Under the pieces are notes generated by a model. That model saw nothing but the letters and a program-made list of their open reading frames with translations, made no database searches and had not been told where the DNA came from. Position numbers and translations under genes: made by a program. DNA of 64,000 nt. Source: Arcicella sp040387735 (GTDB lineage Bacteria; Bacteroidota; Bacteroidia; Cytophagales; Spirosomataceae). Positions 1 through 9,239 of this stretch are shown here, piece by piece. The stretch lies in NCBI GenBank assembly GCA_040387735.1, contig JAZKDE010000006.1:62001-126000 (forward strand). The letters run 5' to 3'. Every line of letters begins with the position of its first letter. The first letter of the stretch is position 1.

Positions 1-1299
1 ATTTTTGAAACAGCAGGGGCCACGATTACTCCCGATGATATTGAAGATTTATTTAAAAAATATATCGAAATAGGCTACTTAGCGGAAGTGATGAATTTTC
101 CTGGGGTATTGAATAAAGACCCTGATATGATGGCGAAAATTGCTTTGGCTCAGCGTTATAATAAACCCGTTGACGGACACGCTCCTGGCTTACGAGGTGA
201 CGATGCCAGAAGATATATTGAAGCAGGTTGTCAAACTGACCACGAGTGTTTTACGGCGGAGGAAGCATTGGATAAACTGAAGTACGGCATGAAGATTTTG
301 ATTCGAGAAGGTTCGGCCGCCAAAAACTTTGAAGCCCTGATAGGTTTGTTACCCGAATATTACACCGAAATAATGTTTTGTTCGGATGATAAGCATCCGG
401 ATAATTTAGTGGAAGGCCACATTAATCAATTAGTGAAAAGAGCGTTGACTAAATTCCCTGATTTATTATTTGAAATCCTACAAGTTGCTTGTGTTAATCC
501 TGTTTTACATTACCGCTTACCCGTTGGTTTACTGCGTGAAGGAGACTTTGCTGATTTTATTGTGATAGATAATCCGAGTGATTTTAAGGTAGTCCAAACT
601 TATATCAATGGAAAATTGGTAGCTGAAAATGGCGTTTCAAAAATNNNNNNNNNNCTACCAAGTAAAATTGTCAATAATTTTAACTGTCAAAAGAAAAATG
701 TAGCAGATTTTAAAATTCATGAACCATCAGAAGGGGAAACGAAAATCAAAGTAATTGAAGTTCTTGATGGACAGTTGATTACCCTAAAGTCAGAATATGA
801 TTTTAAATCCTTGGATGATTGTATTGTTTCAGATATTGAAAATGATATTCTCAAAATAGCCGTTGTCAATCGTTACCAAGATAGTCCGCCAGCTATAGCA
901 TTTATCAAGAATTTTGGATTAAAACAAGGTGCAATAGCATCTTCAGTAGCCCATGATTCACATAATATCATTGCTGTTGGAGTGGATGATGCTTCAATTT
1001 GTGAAGCGGTAAATTTAATTATTGAAGCACGTGGTGGCGTGTCAGCAGTAGATGGAAATGGGCAAAAAAGTATCTTGAAATTGCCAATTGCAGGAATAAT
1101 GTCGGGTAGTGATGGTTATGAGGTCGCCAAAGAATATTCTGCAATTGACCATTTTGCCAAAGATTTAGGTTGTACTTTGGTTTCTCCCTTTATGAGTCTT
1201 TCGTTTATGGCCTTATTAGTAATTCCTAATATTAAATTATCCGATTTAGGATTATTTGATGGAGAAAATTTTTGTTTTATGAGTGTTTTTGTAAAATAA
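1..1299 (+). CDS. ade: Adenine deaminase, 5'-truncated by the window edge
   Basis: The frame is open from base 1 and the true start lies upstream, so only the C-terminal part is present. The product would convert adenine to hypoxanthine and ammonia in purine salvage. Family-typical stretches are GHAPGLRGDDARRYIEAG, the Asp-His of QTDHEC, and FCSDDKHPDNL, which carries metal-site and active-site residues of Ade in the amidohydrolase superfamily. The C-terminal half (IEARGGVSAVDG onward) matches the adenine deaminase C-terminal domain. A 10-N assembly gap (645-654) falls between the two parts. The frame continues across it, but the residues there are unknown. A hairpin follows at 1395-1415. Confidence 0.93.
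   Translation: MFETAGATITPDDIEDLFKKYIEIGYLAEVMNFPGVLNKDPDMMAKIALAQRYNKPVDGHAPGLRGDDARRYIEAGCQTDHECFTAEEALDKLKYGMKILIREGSAAKNFEALIGLLPEYYTEIMFCSDDKHPDNLVEGHINQLVKRALTKFPDLLFEILQVACVNPVLHYRLPVGLLREGDFADFIVIDNPSDFKVVQTYINGKLVAENGVSKXXXXLPSKIVNNFNCQKKNVADFKIHEPSEGETKIKVIEVLDGQLITLKSEYDFKSLDDCIVSDIENDILKIAVVNRYQDSPPAIAFIKNFGLKQGAIASSVAHDSHNIIAVGVDDASICEAVNLIIEARGGVSAVDGNGQKSILKLPIAGIMSGSDGYEVAKEYSAIDHFAKDLGCTLVSPFMSLSFMALLVIPNIKLSDLGLFDGENFCFMSVFVK
645..654. other. Assembly gap (10 N) inside adenine deaminase
   Basis: Ten undetermined bases in a row, a standard placeholder for a scaffold gap whose real length may differ. The flanking frame is kept, so the gene is probably intact in the organism. 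Confidence 0.98.
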
Positions 1300-1394
1300 T
1301 TGTTAATTTTAAATCTGGAAAGTTAATGATATGATAAAGTTATAGACTTTCCAGCAAAATAATTTCATTAATCAAAACTAAAAAACACTTCTAA

Positions 1395-1415
1395 AAATAC
1401 CTCAAAGAGGTATTT
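1395..1415 (+). terminator. Probable terminator hairpin after ade
   Basis: A perfect 9-bp stem (AAATACCTC / GAGGTATTT) closes on an AAA loop, with a short T-rich stretch about 10 nt downstream. A second inverted repeat (CTGGAAAGT at 1315-1323, ACTTTCCAG at 1346-1354) lies just before it. The rest of the 419-bp gap 1300-1718 holds no gene. Around 1631-1638 TACTTTGC resembles a Bacteroidota -7 element with one base missing, a weak promoter candidate for the SusC gene. Confidence 0.55.
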
Positions 1416-1718
1416 AATGTCTTTTTATGGCTATAAGCCACTCTCTAAATCTCAATTTGAATAATTAGTTAACATTTCAGAATAATTCATAAATTCTGGA
1501 ACATTTCTTTTGAAAAATTTATACAATTAAACATAGGATGGCCGTTAACGTCTCCCAATATTGAGTTTCTTTCAGTTCATACACTATTCAAAATTATACC
1601 CAAATACGTTTTTAAAAGTATTTTGATAAATACTTTGCCTCGTACATTGTTCACCCTTCATAACGATTACACTTTCAATTTTTACTATATTAATCAATTA
1701 ACTTAAACCAAACACAAA

Positions 1719-4700
1719 ATGAGAAAACTCTTACTCATTGTTTCTGTGCTATTTTTTGGGCTTGCGATGCAATCAATCGCTCAGGATAGACAAATTTCAG
1801 GAAAGGTTGTATCTGCAGAAGATAGCTCGCCATTACCTGGAGTTAGTATTGCCGTGAAGGGTACTTCACGAGGAACAACTACAAGTGCTGACGGTAGTTT
1901 TAAAATCAGCGTTGGCAGTGGTGCATCACTTACTTTTTCATTCGTTGGTTTTGATAACAAGACCGTAGCTGTTGGTAATCAGACGGTTATAAACGTAGCT
2001 CTTGGTTCTAATAACTCACAACTTCAAGAAGTTGTTGTAACAGCTCTCGGTGTACAACGCTCGAAAGAATCTTTAGGTTATGCTGCAACAACGGTGAAAG
2101 GTTCTGAATTAAATCAGGGAAGAGCCGTATCTGTGGCAAGTGCTTTGCAAGGTAAAGTTTCTGGTCTTCAAATTAACACAACTAATAATGGTGTAAACCC
2201 AAGTAATCGTATCGTTTTACGTGGTAACCGTTCATTATTAGGTAATAACGAAGCCCTTGTAGTAATTGACGGTTCAGTAGCTCCTGCTGATGCTATTAAC
2301 TACATCAACCCGAATGATATTGATGATGTAACTGTTTTAAAAGGTGCTAACGCTGCTGCTCTTTATGGTTCGGATGCGTCAAACGGTGCCTTGATTATTA
2401 CGACAAAGAAAGGTTCGGCGGGTGCTCCTAAAATCTCGGTTTCAAATACAACTTATGTAGAGGAAATCAGTTTTATGCCTAAGTTCCAAGAAGGATTTGG
2501 TGCTGGTACTGAATCTTATAGCCGTACTTATATTCCATTCGAAAACCAGTCTTACGGGCCAGCTTATACTACTGGTGATGTTGATGTTCATGGATATGCA
2601 GTACAAAAAGGAACGAGTGTTGACTTAGGTATGCCTTTAGAGGATGGTACAATCCAAAAAACTGCTTACAGTTACAAACCAAATTCAAAATTGAATGCTT
2701 TTGATAAAGGAGTAACAACGCAAACTTCGGTTTCATTATCGGTTGGAGATAAAGCAAGTTCTTTCTTTATTTCTGCTCAACAAAACAATACAAAAGGTGT
2801 TGTTCCTGGTGATACGAAAGACCAAACTGCTCTTCGTATGAATGCTTCACACGAATACAGCAAATTTAAAGGTGCTTTCAATATTGGTTATACAACTAAC
2901 AATATCGACTTCACTACTTCTGATTTCTATAATACAATCTTGAATACGCCTGGTCAAGTACCACTTGATACTTATAGAGATTGGAGAAGCTTCAAAAATG
3001 CAGATGGTACTTTAAATCCTGCAAACCCTAATAACTTTTATAATGCTTATTTTTATTCTCCGTTCTTCAACAAAGATGTAAACCGTAGAAAAGAGTTTAA
3101 CTCAAATTTAACGGGTAACGTTGAATTGACTTACAAAGCTACTTCTTGGTTGACTTTCTTGGGTCGTGTGGGTATTACTAAAAAAGATTATAATGGTAAG
3201 GCGTTTCAAGAAAAATTCAAATACAGTGCTTATGCAAAAACTGTAGGAGATTTCTCTGAAGCTCAAAATGATTTGAATGGTTTCGCTTTTGATTATAACT
3301 ATACTGATTATCGTATCAGTTCTGATTTTTTCTTAACAGCTGACAAGAAATTTGGTGATTTTTCTACCACTTTCATCGCTGGTATTAACAACAAGGAAAA
3401 TACGAAGAAGTTTGTAAGTACACAAGCTAACTCACTGGTAGTTCCTGGTTTGTATAACGTTGGAAACCGTATTGGTGAGGCTGGTGCATTGGAAAGTGAT
3501 TCGAAAAGCCGTTTAGTAGGTGTTTACGGAGACTTGACATTTGGCTACAAAAACTTCTTATTCTTGCACGCTTCTGGTCGTAATGACTGGTCTTCATTGT
3601 TAGGTGCAACTAATCGTTCATTCTTCTATCCAGGAGCTGACGTTTCAGTCGTATTATCTGAGGCTATTCCTGCTTTGAAAGAATTGACTTTTTTAAGTTT
3701 TGCTAAAATTAGAGCTGCTGCTACAAAAGTGGGTGGTATCAATGTTGACCCTTATGCTCTTCAAACAACATTTGGAGCAGGTAACTTCCCTTACGGTAGT
3801 CTTGCAGGTTATTCAGTAGGTAACAGACTTCCTGACCCTAACTTGACGCCTGAATTTACCAACTCTTACGAAATTGGTGGAGAGTTCGGTTTCTTGAATA
3901 ACCGTGTAAACTTAGAGCTTGCTTATTATTCGCAAAAAACGACTGGACAAACGGTTGCTATTTCAACTTCACAAGCAACGGGATATAATAGTGCTTTGAT
4001 TAACGCTGGTACTTTACAAAATACAGGTTTTGAACTTGATTTGAAAACGACTCCTGTAAAATTAGCGAATGGATTTACGTGGGATTTCAACGTAAACTTT
4101 AGCCAGATTGACAACAAAGTATTAGAATTATATCAAGGAATCAATGAATTGAACCTTTCTAACTATTATAATTTAACTACTGATGCGGCTTTAGGACAAG
4201 TTTTTGCAACAGTTGGCGAGCAATATCCAACAATCAAAGTAATTGCTTATAAGCGTGACCCAGCTGGACGTGTAATTGTGAATTCAGAAACAGGCTATCC
4301 TTCAGTAGCAACAGGTTTGAAAACAGTTGGTCAGTCTAACCCTAAATACAGATTAGGTCTTACAACAAGTTTAAAATACAAAGGTTTTGGTTTGAACGCT
4401 GTAGCTGAATATCGTGGAGGTAACTATATTTATCACGGTTTAGCAAGTACAGAATGGTTTACGGGTGTTGCTTCTGCTACTGCGGCTTATGGTCGTGAGC
4501 GTTTTGTATTCCCTAATTCAGTAATTGCTAATGCAGATGGTACTTATACACCAAACACAAACATTACTGTGAAAGATGGTGGTTTAGGAACTTGGGATAG
4601 TAATTTACGTCGTTACGGTGAAAACTTTGTAACAAGTGCTGCTTTCTGGAAATTGCGTGAAGTTGCTCTTTCTTACACCGTGCCTACAAAATACTTAGCG

Positions 4701-4889
4701 GCTACAAAATTCATCAAAAGTGCATCAGTTGGACTTGTGGGACGTAACTTGATTACGTTATTACCAAAAGAAAACGTATATACAGACCCTGAGTTTGCTA
4801 ATACAACTACCAATGCGGTTGGTTTGAACTCTAATGCTCAAACTCCTCCAACACGTACTTATGGTTTTACAGTTAATTTAGGATTCTAA
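1719..4889 (+). CDS. SusC/RagA-family TonB-linked outer membrane transporter
   Basis: This 1056-residue protein has the SusC layout. It starts with a signal peptide (1-22, ending SIAQ), followed by a carboxypeptidase-regulatory-like domain (about 25-97) and a plug domain entered by LQEVVVTALG (102-111). The plug contains the SusC-type VLKGANAAALYGSDASNGALIITTKKG stretch, given here in pieces: VLKGANAAALYG then SDASNGALI. A beta barrel rich in aromatic and Asn residues follows and ends in an aromatic residue (GF). It forms the outer-membrane pore of a nutrient importer, with the SusD-like lipoprotein encoded 97 bp downstream as its lid. The substrate cannot be read from the sequence, and no glycoside hydrolase is adjacent. 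Confidence 0.95.
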   Translation: MRKLLLIVSVLFFGLAMQSIAQDRQISGKVVSAEDSSPLPGVSIAVKGTSRGTTTSADGSFKISVGSGASLTFSFVGFDNKTVAVGNQTVINVALGSNNSQLQEVVVTALGVQRSKESLGYAATTVKGSELNQGRAVSVASALQGKVSGLQINTTNNGVNPSNRIVLRGNRSLLGNNEALVVIDGSVAPADAINYINPNDIDDVTVLKGANAAALYGSDASNGALIITTKKGSAGAPKISVSNTTYVEEISFMPKFQEGFGAGTESYSRTYIPFENQSYGPAYTTGDVDVHGYAVQKGTSVDLGMPLEDGTIQKTAYSYKPNSKLNAFDKGVTTQTSVSLSVGDKASSFFISAQQNNTKGVVPGDTKDQTALRMNASHEYSKFKGAFNIGYTTNNIDFTTSDFYNTILNTPGQVPLDTYRDWRSFKNADGTLNPANPNNFYNAYFYSPFFNKDVNRRKEFNSNLTGNVELTYKATSWLTFLGRVGITKKDYNGKAFQEKFKYSAYAKTVGDFSEAQNDLNGFAFDYNYTDYRISSDFFLTADKKFGDFSTTFIAGINNKENTKKFVSTQANSLVVPGLYNVGNRIGEAGALESDSKSRLVGVYGDLTFGYKNFLFLHASGRNDWSSLLGATNRSFFYPGADVSVVLSEAIPALKELTFLSFAKIRAAATKVGGINVDPYALQTTFGAGNFPYGSLAGYSVGNRLPDPNLTPEFTNSYEIGGEFGFLNNRVNLELAYYSQKTTGQTVAISTSQATGYNSALINAGTLQNTGFELDLKTTPVKLANGFTWDFNVNFSQIDNKVLELYQGINELNLSNYYNLTTDAALGQVFATVGEQYPTIKVIAYKRDPAGRVIVNSETGYPSVATGLKTVGQSNPKYRLGLTTSLKYKGFGLNAVAEYRGGNYIYHGLASTEWFTGVASATAAYGRERFVFPNSVIANADGTYTPNTNITVKDGGLGTWDSNLRRYGENFVTSAAFWKLREVALSYTVPTKYLAATKFIKSASVGLVGRNLITLLPKENVYTDPEFANTTTNAVGLNSNAQTPPTRTYGFTVNLGF

Positions 4890-4986
4890 GCATTTAGATA
4901 GTTAATAGTTATTCGTTAGTAAAACTCAAATTTTGAGTCATATTAGCAAGTACAAATAACAGTTTAACAATAAAAAAGATTTTAAA

Positions 4987-6453
4987 ATGAAACAAAAGAT
5001 ATATTCAATTTTTGCGGCAACTGCATTGTTACTGAGCAGTTGTACTGGGGATTATCTCAATATTAATGATAATCCTAATGATGCCGTTTCTGCAACGCCA
5101 GAATTAGTGCTTTCAAGTGCGCTTAATACTACTGCGGGTCGTTTAGGACACCACCAAATCGGTAATTTCTTCGGAGGTTATTGGGCTCCATCTGGAAGCT
5201 ATTCTGGATTTATTGAAGAGCGTCAATTTGATTACGGTGCTACTTATGGTACAGGTGTTTGGAATGGTGTTTACGATAACTTACAAGACTACCAGTATAT
5301 TCTGGATAAAGCAACAACTCAAAAATGGTCTGCTGTTTCGGGTATTGCTAAAGTAATGATTGCCTTTAATTACCAAATTTTGGTAGATGCTTATGGAAAC
5401 GTACCATATTCTGATGCGTTGAAAGGAACATCTTCTATTCGTCCAAAATATGATGATGCACAAGCCGTTTATGATGGATTAGTAAAAACTTTAGACGCTG
5501 CTTCTACTGATTTGAAAGTAGCTATCTCTGGGGATAACCCAAGTCCAGGTGCTCAAGATATCGTTTTCAAAGGTGATTTAGCTAAATGGAGAAGATTTGC
5601 AAACACGCTTCGTTTGAGAATCTTAATTCGTCAAAGTAATATTTCAGGAAAAGATTTGAAAGGTGAAATTGCTAAAGTTGTAGCCGAAGGAGCTGGTTTC
5701 TTGAAAACTGGTGAAACGGTAAATTCAACACCAGGTTATTTGAAAACTACTGGAAAGCAAAATCCATTCTGGGAAAATTACGTTCAGCAGGCTTCTGGTT
5801 CAGATGCAGGTACAAAACAAGCTTATGTTTGCTCTGATTTCTTCATCAATACGCTTCAAACTGACTTAAAAGACCCTCGTTTAGCTCGTTTAGCAGCTAA
5901 AAATAACGCAGGAATTTACGTTGGTGTACCACTTGGAGAAGGTAATGATTCAAACCTTTTCCCTAAACGTTCATGGTTCGGTCCAGCAATTGTTAAATCT
6001 TTTGACCAACCAATGGTATTAATGACTGCGGCTGAAAGTTTCTTCTTACAATCAGAAGCTGTACAAAGAGGATACGCAACAGGTGATGCTAAAGCTTTAT
6101 ACGAATCAGGTGTGACAGAAGCATTTACTGCTTCTGGTTTGACTGCTGCGGATGCAACAGCGTACTTGGCTAAAGCCGTAAGTAACGTTAGCTGGGCAAG
6201 TTCAACTGACAAAATCGAAGCAATCATTACTCAAAAATGGGTGGCGATGTTTAGTTTGACAGGTTTTGAAGCATGGAGTGAATTCCGTAGAACAGGTTTC
6301 CCTCGTGTGCCTTTAGCTACTAAAGCAATCCAAGCAAAAGCACCAGCACGTTTGTTCTACCCAACTTCTGAAATTTCAACAAACTCAGAAAACGTGGCAG
6401 CACAAAATGTAACCAGCCAATTTGATAATAAAATCTTTTGGGCTAAGAAATAA
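4987..6453 (+). CDS. SusD/RagB-family surface lipoprotein
   Basis: This 488-residue lipoprotein has a signal peptide with lipobox LLSSC, so Cys19 would be the lipidated residue. DYLNINDNPN near the N-terminus is the usual opening of the SusD-like_2 subgroup, and the C-terminal FEAWSEFRRTGFP motif is typical of SusD proteins. It would bind the nutrient and cap the SusC-type pore encoded just upstream. It shares an operon with that gene and the DUF1735 lipoprotein that follows. The ligand is unknown. Confidence 0.95.
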   Translation: MKQKIYSIFAATALLLSSCTGDYLNINDNPNDAVSATPELVLSSALNTTAGRLGHHQIGNFFGGYWAPSGSYSGFIEERQFDYGATYGTGVWNGVYDNLQDYQYILDKATTQKWSAVSGIAKVMIAFNYQILVDAYGNVPYSDALKGTSSIRPKYDDAQAVYDGLVKTLDAASTDLKVAISGDNPSPGAQDIVFKGDLAKWRRFANTLRLRILIRQSNISGKDLKGEIAKVVAEGAGFLKTGETVNSTPGYLKTTGKQNPFWENYVQQASGSDAGTKQAYVCSDFFINTLQTDLKDPRLARLAAKNNAGIYVGVPLGEGNDSNLFPKRSWFGPAIVKSFDQPMVLMTAAESFFLQSEAVQRGYATGDAKALYESGVTEAFTASGLTAADATAYLAKAVSNVSWASSTDKIEAIITQKWVAMFSLTGFEAWSEFRRTGFPRVPLATKAIQAKAPARLFYPTSEISTNSENVAAQNVTSQFDNKIFWAKK

Positions 6454-6461
6454 TTTAATCG

Positions 6462-6475
6462 AGCGGCGAACCGCT
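6462..6475. repeat. Small hairpin between the SusD and DUF1735 genes
   Basis: AGCGG and CCGCT pair around a CGAA loop just after the SusD stop codon. There is no T run, so it is more likely an mRNA stability or processing element in the polycistronic transcript than a terminator. Confidence 0.35.
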
Positions 6476-6545
6476 TGGAAATTTGACAATATGATTAATT
6501 TTCAAATTGTCTCATTTACTTAATTTTAACATTAGCAATTATAAA

Positions 6546-7406
6546 ATGAAAAGAATCATAAAATCATGTCTGATACTTTTTGCTTCGGTTATCGGACTTA
6601 GCAGTTGTTTAGAGGACAAAGGCTACACAGACATTATCAATAGTGTCGGAGCAGAACCAATCGTTAGTATTTTTGGCAATGCAGGAGGCTCATTACAAAC
6701 AGGAAAATTTAAGATTGATACTGCAGTAGCGGTTACTTATCAAGTTAACCTTGGCTCAATTCAACCATTGGATAAAGATTTAGCGCTTACGATGGGTGTA
6801 ACAACGGCTGCTACTGATTTCTTGAAAGCAACAAACGTAAAAAGAGCTGCAACAGGAGATGATCCTTACGAGGCTTTACCTTCAACGGCTTATACATTTG
6901 TTAATCCAATTATTAAAGCTGGTACAAGAGATGCAGATTTCTCAGTTAATGTGAAACTTCCTAAAACACTTGATTTTTCTAAGGAATACGTTATTCCAGT
7001 AGGTATTTCAGATGCAAGCGGTGTGAAAATCAGTGGTAACTTAGGCTTTATGAATATTTTTATTGGAGGTACTCCTAATAAATATGACGGAGCTTATACT
7101 TCAACTGGATATTTTTCTCACCCAACTTCACCTCGTGATATTGCAAGAGATAAAACTTTGAAAACTGTTGACAAAGCTACTTCAGAAACTGAGTTTGCAG
7201 ATTTAGGAAGTTCATCTACGATGTTGTTAAAAGTAAACAAAGACAATACTGTAACGATTACTCCTACTGGTGGAGCAGCAACATTAGCTGGTCCTTTTGA
7301 GCAGACAGGTGTTAACAAATATGACCCAGTTACTAAAACATTTACGTTGAATTATCAGTATAATGTTGGTACTCGTGTTATTACAGAAGTTATCAAAAAG
7401 AAATAA
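6546..7406 (+). CDS. DUF1735-domain lipoprotein of the SusCD unit
   Basis: A 286-residue lipoprotein. I start it at ATG 6546 because MKRIIKSCLILF leads straight into a signal peptide with lipobox GLSSC (Cys21); an upstream in-frame ATG at 6507 would add 13 residues that spoil the signal. The mature part has the DUF1735 (BT_3987-like N-terminal) pattern of beta-rich sequence with an Ala/Thr-rich segment near 70-110. Such proteins often accompany SusCD pairs and are thought to be surface-exposed glycan-binding or accessory subunits. The role here is inferred from context. Confidence 0.8.
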   Translation: MKRIIKSCLILFASVIGLSSCLEDKGYTDIINSVGAEPIVSIFGNAGGSLQTGKFKIDTAVAVTYQVNLGSIQPLDKDLALTMGVTTAATDFLKATNVKRAATGDDPYEALPSTAYTFVNPIIKAGTRDADFSVNVKLPKTLDFSKEYVIPVGISDASGVKISGNLGFMNIFIGGTPNKYDGAYTSTGYFSHPTSPRDIARDKTLKTVDKATSETEFADLGSSSTMLLKVNKDNTVTITPTGGAATLAGPFEQTGVNKYDPVTKTFTLNYQYNVGTRVITEVIKKK

Positions 7407-7426
7407 TTTTAGGAATTATTCTTAAT

Positions 7427-7457
7427 AAAAAGGCTCATCGAAAGGTGAGCCTTTTTT
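7427..7457 (+). terminator. Intrinsic terminator of the SusCD operon
   Basis: The 11-bp stem AAAAAGGCTCA / TGAGCCTTTTT has a GAAA tetraloop closed by C-G and T-G pairs, with six Ts on the 3' arm. It sits 20 bp past the DUF1735 stop codon and separates this operon from the GMC oxidoreductase gene. Confidence 0.92.
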
Positions 7458-7529
7458 GTTGAAAAATATAACGTCGGATAGGTTATTTGCAAAAATCATG
7501 TATTTTTAATCCATAACTTATTTCATCAA

Positions 7530-9239
7530 ATGAACATACTTGATAATAAAACAAAAACCTACGATGCCATCGTCATTGGTTCTGGAATTAGTGGTGGTTG
7601 GGCTGCCAAAGAATTGTGCGAAGCTGGATTAAAAACACTCGTCTTAGAGCGTGGTCGTGATGTAAAACACATCCAAGATTACCCAACAGCTATGGCTGAC
7701 CCTTGGGATTTACCCCATCGTGGAAGAATGCCCCAAGATGTTATTTCCGAAAACCCAATCGTAAAAAAATGTTATGCTTACGATGAAGCCACACAGCAAT
7801 TTTTTGTCAAAGATGAAGAGCATCCTTACGTTCAAGAAAAGCCTTTTGATTGGATTAGAGGCTATCAGGTAGGTGGAAAGTCGTTAATTTGGGCGAGACA
7901 AACTCAACGTTGGAGTGATTATGAGTTTGCAGCTCCCGCCCGAGATGGTTTTGCGGTTGATTGGCCCATTCGTTATAAAGACATTGCTCCGTGGTACAGT
8001 AAAGTGGAGAAATTTGTGGGTATTAGCGGTAATAAAGATGGAATAAAAAGCTTGCCCGATGGAGAGTTTTTACCCGCTTGGGAATTAAATTGTTTAGAAA
8101 AACACATACAGAAATCAGTCAAAGAACAATATACAGACCGTCAAGTAATAATTGGTCGCTGTGCTCATTTGACAAAGCCCAATGCCATTCATTTGGCACA
8201 AGGGCGTGGACAATGTCAAGCGAGACATTTGTGCTACCGAGGTTGTCCTTACGGTGGATATTTTAGTTCTAATTCTTCAACATTACCGTGGGCAGCCAAA
8301 ACGGGCAAATTGACTCTTCGACCAAATTCTGTGGTTCATTCTATCATTTACGATGAGCAAAAGGGGAAAGCAAAAGGGGTAAGAGTTGTCGATTCTGAGA
8401 CGAAAGAAGTCATGGAGTTTTACGCTAAAATTATTTTCGTGAATGCTGCAACACTCAATTCAAATTTGATATTGATGAACTCTAAATCGAATCGCTTTCC
8501 GAATGGTTTGGGTAATGACAATGAACTTTTGGGGCGTTACGTAGCTTTTCACAATTATCGGGGTTCTGGAAGTGCTACTTATGAAGGTTTTGAGGACCAA
8601 TATTATACGGGCAGACGACCAACTACGGCTTTTATGCCATCGTTTAGAAATGTTCAGAAACAGAAAATGGACTTTCAACGGGGTTATATGGTGGCCTTTT
8701 CCGCTTCACGAGCGGGCTGGTCGCAGGACATTAACAAGCCAACTTTTGGAACAGAATATAAAGACAAAATAACTCATGCAGGAGAATGGGGCGTATTTAT
8801 CATGATGCAGGGCGAAACCGTCCCAAAATACGAAAATCATTTGCGATTGAGTTCAGAACAAAAAGATGCGTGGGGAGTTCCGCAATTAGTGACATCAATT
8901 GGCTATGATGAAAATAATGATGTAAAAATGATGAAAGATTTTCATAATCAAGCCTCCGAAATGTTAGAAAAAGCAGGTTGTAAAAACGTGAGAATGTCGG
9001 ATAGTCACCAAAATCCAGGTTTAGATATTCACGAAATGGGTGGCGTAAGAATGGGAAAAGAACCTAAAACATCCCTTTTGAATGAATTTAATCAATTGCA
9101 TACTTGTAAAAATGTTTTCGTAACGGATGGTGCTTGTATGACTTCGGTAGGAAATCAAAATCCGTCTTTAACTTTTATGGCTTTGACGGCTCGGGCGGTT
9201 AATCATGCGGTAAATGAATTGAAAAGAAAGCAATTATGA
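7530..9239 (+). CDS. GMC-family FAD-dependent oxidoreductase
   Basis: A 569-residue glucose-methanol-choline family enzyme. The N-terminal FAD-binding motif is VIGSGISGG (15-23). The C-terminal half has DIHEMGGVRMG with His501 and GNQNPSLTFMA with Asn544, the usual catalytic His/Asn pair. This subgroup oxidises sugar or polyol hydroxyls, and the exact substrate is unknown. RGQCQARHLCYRGCPYGG is a Cys-rich stretch seen in the bacterial subfamily. No export signal is evident. Its stop codon overlaps the start of the next gene by 4 bp (ATGA), so the two are translationally coupled. Confidence 0.9.
   Translation: MNILDNKTKTYDAIVIGSGISGGWAAKELCEAGLKTLVLERGRDVKHIQDYPTAMADPWDLPHRGRMPQDVISENPIVKKCYAYDEATQQFFVKDEEHPYVQEKPFDWIRGYQVGGKSLIWARQTQRWSDYEFAAPARDGFAVDWPIRYKDIAPWYSKVEKFVGISGNKDGIKSLPDGEFLPAWELNCLEKHIQKSVKEQYTDRQVIIGRCAHLTKPNAIHLAQGRGQCQARHLCYRGCPYGGYFSSNSSTLPWAAKTGKLTLRPNSVVHSIIYDEQKGKAKGVRVVDSETKEVMEFYAKIIFVNAATLNSNLILMNSKSNRFPNGLGNDNELLGRYVAFHNYRGSGSATYEGFEDQYYTGRRPTTAFMPSFRNVQKQKMDFQRGYMVAFSASRAGWSQDINKPTFGTEYKDKITHAGEWGVFIMMQGETVPKYENHLRLSSEQKDAWGVPQLVTSIGYDENNDVKMMKDFHNQASEMLEKAGCKNVRMSDSHQNPGLDIHEMGGVRMGKEPKTSLLNEFNQLHTCKNVFVTDGACMTSVGNQNPSLTFMALTARAVNHAVNELKRKQL

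Noticed and set aside
5916..6227. Minus-strand open frame of 103 codons inside the SusD gene
   Set aside because: It is antisense to a well-supported gene, lacks a plausible start context and is rich in residues expected from the complement of SusD codons.
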